From: Boletus sp. NGJ | Taxonomy: Eukaryota; Basidiomycota; Agaricomycetes; Boletales; Boletaceae | Reading direction: 5' to 3' | Length of the DNA: 64,000 bases | Assembly (NCBI GenBank): GCA_019096195.1 | Contig: JAGTXK010000103.1 | Span: forward strand, 744,001 to 808,000 | Part shown: positions 58,345 through 64,000 of the stretch, one piece after another | How positions within the stretch are numbered: position 1 is the first letter of the stretch | Layout of the letters: every line of letters begins with the position of its first letter | Position numbers and translations under genes: made by a program | The notes under the pieces: generated by a model | The model's database searches: none | What the model was told of the DNA's origin: nothing | The model's input: the letters and a program-made list of their open reading frames with translations, nothing else

Positions 58345-59660
58345 CATCAATCTCAAACTTCGCATACTTTGAGTCTCTAGACCTTCCGTGCAAAGTGGAT
58401 ATTGGGAAGCACAACAGTCGCTCATAATTCCGCTCGTGTCAAAGGTATCCAATTCGGTTAAAGATCTGGACTTCAGGGTACCGTACAGCGCTGTTTCTGT
58501 ATTCACCAGTCTCTTTCCAATTGCAATGATCAGCCAGCTCATACAATACCATCCTTCACCGCCTGCCAAGATGGTCTGGAACTGATGTCCTTCCACCATC
58601 TACCACGAATAGCTCAGAACGGTTACAGTGTAGAATTTTAACCACCATACCTGTTGACATTAGGTCGGCTAGAGAACTCGTCGATCTTAACACCATCACT
58701 AAGGAGAATAGAACCGTAAGGCAAGTGGAAGATATCCGCAAGGGTGATTTCCTGCGCGACGAAAAGTCAAAGGTTAGTAGGTGTATACTTTGAAAAACGT
58801 ATCGCAACACGAGCCTCTCCAGCAAGATACTTTTGCTTTGAGAGAATGACTTCGTAGGCATCGAGCTTGGCATTGAGCTGATCATGGAGCAACTTGACGC
58901 GCGCTTCGTCTGTCTTTCCACCGAACCACCTATGAATATTTCCTCAGACCAGAGTCGTCTGCGATGCGAGATCCAAGACATACGTGGTGAACAAGGCTTC
59001 CCAAGCGATACCAGATACGAAGGGGTGGTAGTTGAATGCCTCGATGGACACGGCCTGCTCGAATAGCGCTACTTTCTTGATGTCAGTGGGGACCAAAGCG
59101 GTGCCTTGCGAAGCATATTTGGCCGCAATGTATCGAGAGATTGCCCGGGATTCAAAGAGAATGAAACCATCATCGTCCTGTCTCCGAGATCAGCAATCAT
59201 GGTGTTTCGATATTGTCGTTGTGCGTACGATGTATGGGACTTGTCCAAATGGCTGGTGGGCAACGAAGCCAGGGGCCTTGTGTTCACCTTTGGCAATATC
59301 CACCAGATAGAACTCAAAGGGCACGTTCTTTTCCTTGAGGACGGCTGCCACAGTAAGTGTGCAAGTAGAGTTGGGATGACCATACAACTTCAAAACCATC
59401 TTGTTGGGTGTGGAGAGAAGGAATGCGATCTGACCGCACTTCATCCTCTATCGCAATCGTGAGACAAATTTTCGGCCGATGATTTGTGATCAGGAGGTGG
59501 GGAGCTCCATGACATGGGACGGATCAGCTGCCAGACATAATACCGACGTCGGAGAAATCATCCCAAAGACGACGACCGTGAACGGAACACCGAGAAGAGT
59601 AGAGCGCTAAGAAGAAGCGGTTAACTTGATAGTTGCAGTTTCCACTCGTCATATTTGTGA
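58345..59660 (-). repeat. tandem duplication containing GST, copy A
   Basis: Nearly the same sequence recurs at about 60,718-62,030, in the same direction, offset by about 2.37 kb. It spans the GST gene, its 3' flank (ccgtacagcgctgtttctgtattcaccag at 58,481-58,509 and 60,841-60,869) and its upstream region (gtgaacggaacacc at 59,578-59,591 and 61,959-61,972). Confidence 0.85.
58539..59399 (-). CDS. glutathione S-transferase, copy A (phi-like)
   Basis: Conjugates glutathione to electrophiles in the cytosol. Five exons (59,229-59,399; 58,984-59,177; 58,815-58,929; 58,651-58,751; 58,539-58,599) join in frame to 213 residues, the usual GST length. The thioredoxin-fold N-terminus is MVLKLYGHPNSTCTLTVAAV, with the glutathione-binding FGQVPYI (about 51-57) and ESRAISRYIAAKY (about 67-79). 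The C-terminal helical domain carries LADIFHLPYGSILL and the end WWKDISSRPSWQAV, which is shared by phi/fungal GSTs. Intron 3 (58,752-58,814) begins with GC, not GT, and is the only choice that keeps the frame. Copy B has the same. Confidence 0.92.
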
Positions 59661-60717
59661 GATTCACCTCTGAAGTCAAACATGAGTGTCCCCTTGGGCA
59701 ACGCTACGCCAATTTGAAACTCCAGGGACAGACAGGTGTCACTATATAGAAATTAGTCCAGGTTCTTCGATTGCTTTTGTTCTCAGATTACACAGAAAAA
59801 GGAGATTTTTCATGGAAAATACATCCATCAGGACAGTCAAGAAACACGCAGTATCCTGATGCTGTTTAGTAGGATGGGGCGCAAAGCGTTAGTTAGTTGA
59901 TGACTAAGCCACTAGAGGCAGCGCTGCCACTGGCAGAGATTCTCCAAACAACACACTGCAAACCAGAAGGGTCAGTTTGGAAAGATCTACGCCAGCGCTT
60001 GCTTCGAAGGTAGATGATCACCGAGAACCTGATAATCTCCTTGGTCCTCCTGGTACCGCGCTCAGGTATGTTTCTTCCCGCGCCCACTCCTCGTCGACGT
60101 TCGGTACTAACTCACCCGTCTCAAAGTGGGTCCTCGCTCCACCTTCCCGTCGACATGCAATTCTTACGGCTCCTCCACCGTCGGACAAAGTCGGAGGGCG
60201 ATGTCTTCACCTTGGTGTTCCACCCAACCCGAATAGATCCAGATCCAATAAACAAGCTCAACGCCATCGCATCGGAAGCGCAACTTGTTCATCTCCAGGA
60301 CCAACGCTCCCCCCTCTAACAAGACCTCGTTGACCACCGCGGAGATGCTCCGTAGTGCGCGCCACCAACGACGGATCCATGGACGACCCGAGGCGAGGCA
60401 TGAGCGCTTTTGTTACCCTCTTGGTCGACATAAGTATACCTCGCTCGATCGTCAACCTGATTCGTCAAGTCATTCAGTGAGGAAACGGATCCTCGTGGAC
60501 GCCGTTAAGGATGCCTCGAATGACGATACCACCGTCTTGGCTAGGCTCAAACTTGAACGTATCCCCGAGCACTACCAGTCCGCTCTCAACTTGACGTTGA
60601 ACATTCGTGAGGAACCCAGAAGAAGAGATCGAAATTTGGAAACACACTGAATACGCAAGCACCATCATTTCTTCCCCCTTGAACATTTCATCCATTCGTC
60701 AAGACCTTTATAAGATC
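59661..60717. other. spacer between GST copies; one unrecognised plus-strand relic
   Basis: Contains overlapping plus-strand frames at 59,977-60,650. One stretch (60,481-60,640, RILVDAVKDASNDDTTVLARLKLE...REEPRRRDRNLE) has protein-like composition and may be a degraded exon of an unknown gene. It is absent from the sequence upstream of copy B, so it is an insertion or an original spacer. Confidence 0.3.
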
Positions 60718-62030
60718 TAAAACTTTGCATACTTTGAATCTCCGTGCAGAGTGATATTGGGAACACAACAGACTCGCGTCAAAGGTATTCAAGCGAAAAA
60801 TTCCATGTTTGCCGGGTTGTAAAGATCTACACCTCAAGATACCGTACAGCGCTGTTTCTGTATTCACCAGTCTCTTTCCAATTGTAATGATCAGCTCATG
60901 CAATACCACCCTTGACGGCCTGCCAAGAGGGTCTGGAACTGATGTCCTTCCACCATCTACCACGAATGGCTCAGAACGGTCACAGTGTAGAATTTTAACC
61001 ACATACCTGTTGACATTAGGTCGGCTAGAGAACTCGTCGATCTTAACGCCGTCACTAAGGAGAATAGAACCATAGGGCAAGTGGAAGATATCCGCAAGGG
61101 TGATTTCCTGCGTGACAAAAAGTCACAGGTTAGTGAGTGTATACTTTGAAAAACGTATCGCAAGACGAGCCTCTCCAGCAAGATACTTTTGCTTTGAGAG
61201 AATGACTTCGTAGGCATCGAGCTTGGCCTTGAGCTGATCATGGAGCAACTTGACGCGCGCTTCGTCTGTCTTTCCACCGAACCACCTGTGGATATTTGCC
61301 TCAGACCAGAGTCGTCTGCGACACCAAATCCAGCACGTACGAAGTAAACAACACTTCCCAAGCGATACCGGATACAAAAGGGTGGTAGTTGAATGCCTCG
61401 ATGGACACGGCCTGCTCGAATAACGCTACTTTCTTGATGTCAGTGGGGACCAAAGCGGTGCCTTGCGAAGCATATTTGGCCGCAATGTATCGAGAGATTG
61501 CCCTGGATTCAAAAAGAATGAAACCGTCGTCGTCCTGTCATCGACTCATCAGCAATCTGGTATTTCGATATTCTCGTTGTCACAACGTACGATGTATGGG
61601 ACTTGTCCAAATGGCTGGTGGGCAACGAAGCCAGGAGCCTTGTGTTCCCCTTTGGCAACGTCTACCTTATGGAACTCAAAGGGCACGTTCTTTTCCTTGA
61701 GGACGACTGCCACACAAAGCGTGCAAGTAGAGTTGGGATAACCGTACAACTTCAAGACCATCTTGTTGGGTGTGGAGAGAAGAATGGACGATATGCAAGC
61801 TGACCGCTCTTCGTCCCTTTTTTATCGCAACAGTGTGAGACGATTTTTCTGTGGACGGTTGTTGAATGTCCTCAAGTCAGGACAGGAGGTGGGAAGTTCC
61901 AGGGCATGGAAAAGAGCAGCTGACAGACATGATACCGATGTCAAAGCAGATGACACTGTGAACGGAACACCAAGAAGAGTAAGGCTCCATAAAGAAGTGA
62001 TCGATAGTGGTAGCCTTCTGCGCATCACAT
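60718..62030 (-). repeat. tandem duplication containing GST, copy B
   Basis: Second copy of the block at 58,345-59,660, same orientation, with only scattered differences and one small deletion near its left end. Confidence 0.85.
60896..61761 (-). CDS. glutathione S-transferase, copy B (phi-like)
   Basis: Tandem duplicate of copy A with the same five-exon plan. The start ATG is at 61,761; exon 1 (61,591-61,761) encodes MVLKLYGYPNSTCTLCVAVV and FGQVPYI. The last exon ends WWKDISSRPSWQAVKGGIA with the stop at 60,896-60,898. It differs from copy A by few residues. Intron 3 also begins GC (gctcgtcttgcg) and ends cacgcag. It looks functional. Confidence 0.9.
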
Positions 62031-63186
62031 TTGTGAGATTCGTTCACTCAACGGTGGCTGGTAAATAGATCTTGCGAAATCGGATGCGACATGTAGCGGT
62101 CGAACAGAACCATGGTGCATCAGACGCGGCCACTATCCACTTCATTATCAGAAATGACCGTGAGACCCCCACGGCTGCAAAAAAAAAGTGGGTGGGAGCG
62201 AGGTTCTCACCGTGCAAAGGCTGTTAGAAATCAACGCTCTCGCCAAACAACCTGGTAAAAAAAGAAATCAGAAACTTTTCACAGCCGCCAAAGACTTCAA
62301 TGCTAGGTTTTGTGCGGTTCGAGGATCTCAGAGAGGTATTCCCGCCTCCCACAAGGAGGTCCCAGGACCGTAATGAGCGCAAGTGCAGTGCGAGGGGTGT
62401 TGTGGGGTTGGGCGAAAGGAGTACACGTCCAGAGAAGGTAGATGTAAAGTTACTACTAGCCACTCGAGACAAGGATTTTGGTGTGAGCCCGCTGAGATTA
62501 AGAGGATCTGATGCGAGCTCTATGGATGCTGGATTGAACAAGTGCCAGAGGCGCATTGTCTATACGAAGTTTACCGTATGCACAGCTTTAGTGGCTTTCC
62601 GGGTTAGCCCGTCGCTTATAAAACACTGCCATCCTTCCTCCCCAATCGTGTAGTATTTTCGTACCCAGGACTGATCCTGACCGTGCGGCGACAAGATGGT
62701 AAAGGCAAGCGTTCCCGCGCCGCTCGACGCGCTTTTGCCAGGAAATATTTGGTTTCTTCTCGTTTTCCTAAATGTTGATTTGGGTATCCACCATCGTCGT
62801 TAACGAGGACTCAGCGGGGGGGGGAACAACACACTTGGTATAGTTATACTAGTAAGTGCAGGTCCAAGATTCAGATCATGTAGCTAAATTGGGGTAAGTC
62901 TGAATCGAGTCCATCGTCCGCCTCAGCACCGAGCACGCCAACTAGGCCCTATGATATCCTGTGCCTCATAGCCCGTGGATCGAATCTTGAGGCATGATAG
63001 GCACAGGTGAACTAAATGATGATATCCAAGCCCCTCGTTGTGTCCGCACCCGTGACGCGCCCATGACCTTATCCTTGATCGCAGTCGACATCAAGAGCAC
63101 TATCCAACTATGAATTACTCGGAAGCACTGGTACGTACACAGCGTTGGTGAGTTCATTTACCAAACGAGACCCGAGCCGGTCAGAG
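62031..63186. other. intergenic stretch with no recognised gene
   Basis: Short frames only (plus 62,300-62,653; minus 62,224-62,556, on opposite strands of the same DNA). It holds poly-A and G-run tracts (ggggggggg near 62,815-62,823). It is the divergent upstream region shared by GST copy B and the plus-strand GST. Confidence 0.4.
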
Positions 63187-63193
63187 TATAAAA
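63187..63193 (+). promoter_or_regulatory. TATA box of third GST
   Basis: TATAAAA lies 59 nt before the ATG at 63,252, in a normal place for a fungal promoter. Confidence 0.55.
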
Positions 63194-63251
63194 CAGATCC
63201 GGGGTTGGACACTCGTCCATCCGAGCCCCACTTTTGCATTTTTATCTCGTC

Positions 63252-63989
63252 ATGGTTCTCAAAATTCATGGCCATGCTGTCGCACCTCTCGTCAGACTAG
63301 TAGCTGAAGTGTGCAAAGAAAAGGAGATACCATACGAGGTCGTCAACGTCGCCGTGTACAAGGGGGAGCACAAGACGCCCGCATTCAAACAATTCCATCC
63401 GTTTGGTCAAGTCCCGTACATCGTGAGGGATGCCTTGTAGATCATGTCGCATTCGCTGACTGAGCTTGCGTGCAAATCAGGATGACGATGGTTTTATCTT
63501 GTACGAGGCCCGTGCGATTTGTCGATACCTCGTCAAAAAGTACGAGGGACAGGGAACTCCCGGGCTTGTACCAAGCGATCCAAGGAGCGAGGCGTTATTC
63601 GAGCAAGCTGCATCTATCGAATATTCTAATTTCTACCCCTTTGCTTTGGGCCTCGCCACGGAGAAAATCATCAAGAAGTCGTTACATTCTTTGAACTCAG
63701 AACCAAACTCACGTCTTGCTCTAGACACAGAAATTTGCCTGCAGACGAAGCGAGGGTGAACGAGTATCTTGAAAACCTGAACGCCAAGCTTGACGCCTAC
63801 GATGATATTCTCGGCAAACGAGCGTACCTATCGGGAGACGTGAGTTTTTCGTTTTCGCGAGATCGACCATTCAACAACGTCTTTCTGTCAGAGCGTAACC
63901 CTGGCAGACCTCTTTCATCTCCCATACGCAGCTATTGTGATTGAAGAACTCGGTTACAACGTACTCGAAAGTAGGCCCAATGTTGCGAG
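63252..63989 (+). CDS. glutathione S-transferase, third paralogue, runs off right edge
   Basis: Exons 63,252-63,422, 63,481-63,677, 63,725-63,839 and 63,892-63,989 join in frame. An intron opens at 63,990 and the last exon is beyond the window. Seen: MVLKIHGHAVAPLVRLVAEV, FGQVPYI, DDDGFILYEARAICRYLVKKY, SVTLADLFHLPYAAIVIEELG and SRPNVAR. It is the same phi-like class as copies A and B, with about half the residues changed. It stands on the other strand, about 1.5 kb from copy B. Introns lie at the same places, but intron 3 begins with normal GT (gtgagt at 63,840), unlike copies A and B. Confidence 0.92.
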
Positions 63990-64000
63990 GTACGATTCCC

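Noticed and set aside
1-64000. CRISPR arrays, bacterial operons or prophage-like segments
   Set aside because: The window is intron-rich eukaryotic DNA; no regularly spaced short repeats were seen.

Overview
The window is nuclear DNA of an agaricomycete (mushroom-forming basidiomycete). Genes are dense and cut by many introns of roughly 40-140 nt. The protein families present (Mex67 with a TAP-C end, fungal glutaminase GtaA, DUF6534-type seven-helix proteins, WD40 proteins with a Pro/Ser-rich tail, Crinkler-type NTPases, phi-like GSTs) are typical of that class. I cannot fix the genus; Boletales or Agaricales is a guess.

There are two compartments. The left, 1-30,340, is accessory and rearranged. 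It starts with a broken Ty3/gypsy retrotransposon on the minus strand (1-about 3,630). A solo LTR with a 5-bp target duplication (4,217-5,223) lies next to it. Then come an intron-bearing integrase-core gene (about 5,450-6,803), a companion reading frame of unknown role (about 6,850-8,480) and a Crinkler-type P-loop NTPase gene (8,537-11,558). From 11.8 to 30.3 kb, three copies of one WD40 gene (all minus strand) alternate with fragments of conserved host genes: VPS39 three times, the 5'-3' exonuclease XRN1 twice, elongation factor eEF1B-gamma once, and about 80 nt of a glutaminase gene. Fragments keep introns, lie on both strands and are scrambled, so they arose by DNA-level segmental duplication and not by retrocopying.

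The right, 30.6-64 kb, is mostly an orderly array of intact host genes: an AT-hook/SANT nuclear protein, Mex67 (one extra G in a G-run), an ankyrin-repeat protein, secreted glutaminase, an O-fucosyltransferase-like membrane protein, ribosomal protein eS10 (minus), a large disordered unknown protein (minus), a DUF6534-like membrane protein (minus), TFIIF beta (minus), and three GST genes. Two of the GSTs are a recent tandem pair on the minus strand; the third is on the plus strand and runs off the right edge.

No rRNA, tRNA, CRISPR array or bacterial-type operon was seen. The most unusual part is 11.8-30.3 kb, where pieces of housekeeping genes have been copied, fused and inverted around a multiplying WD40 gene. 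The reading frames were assembled by eye from splice signals and remembered family sequences; no database search was run.
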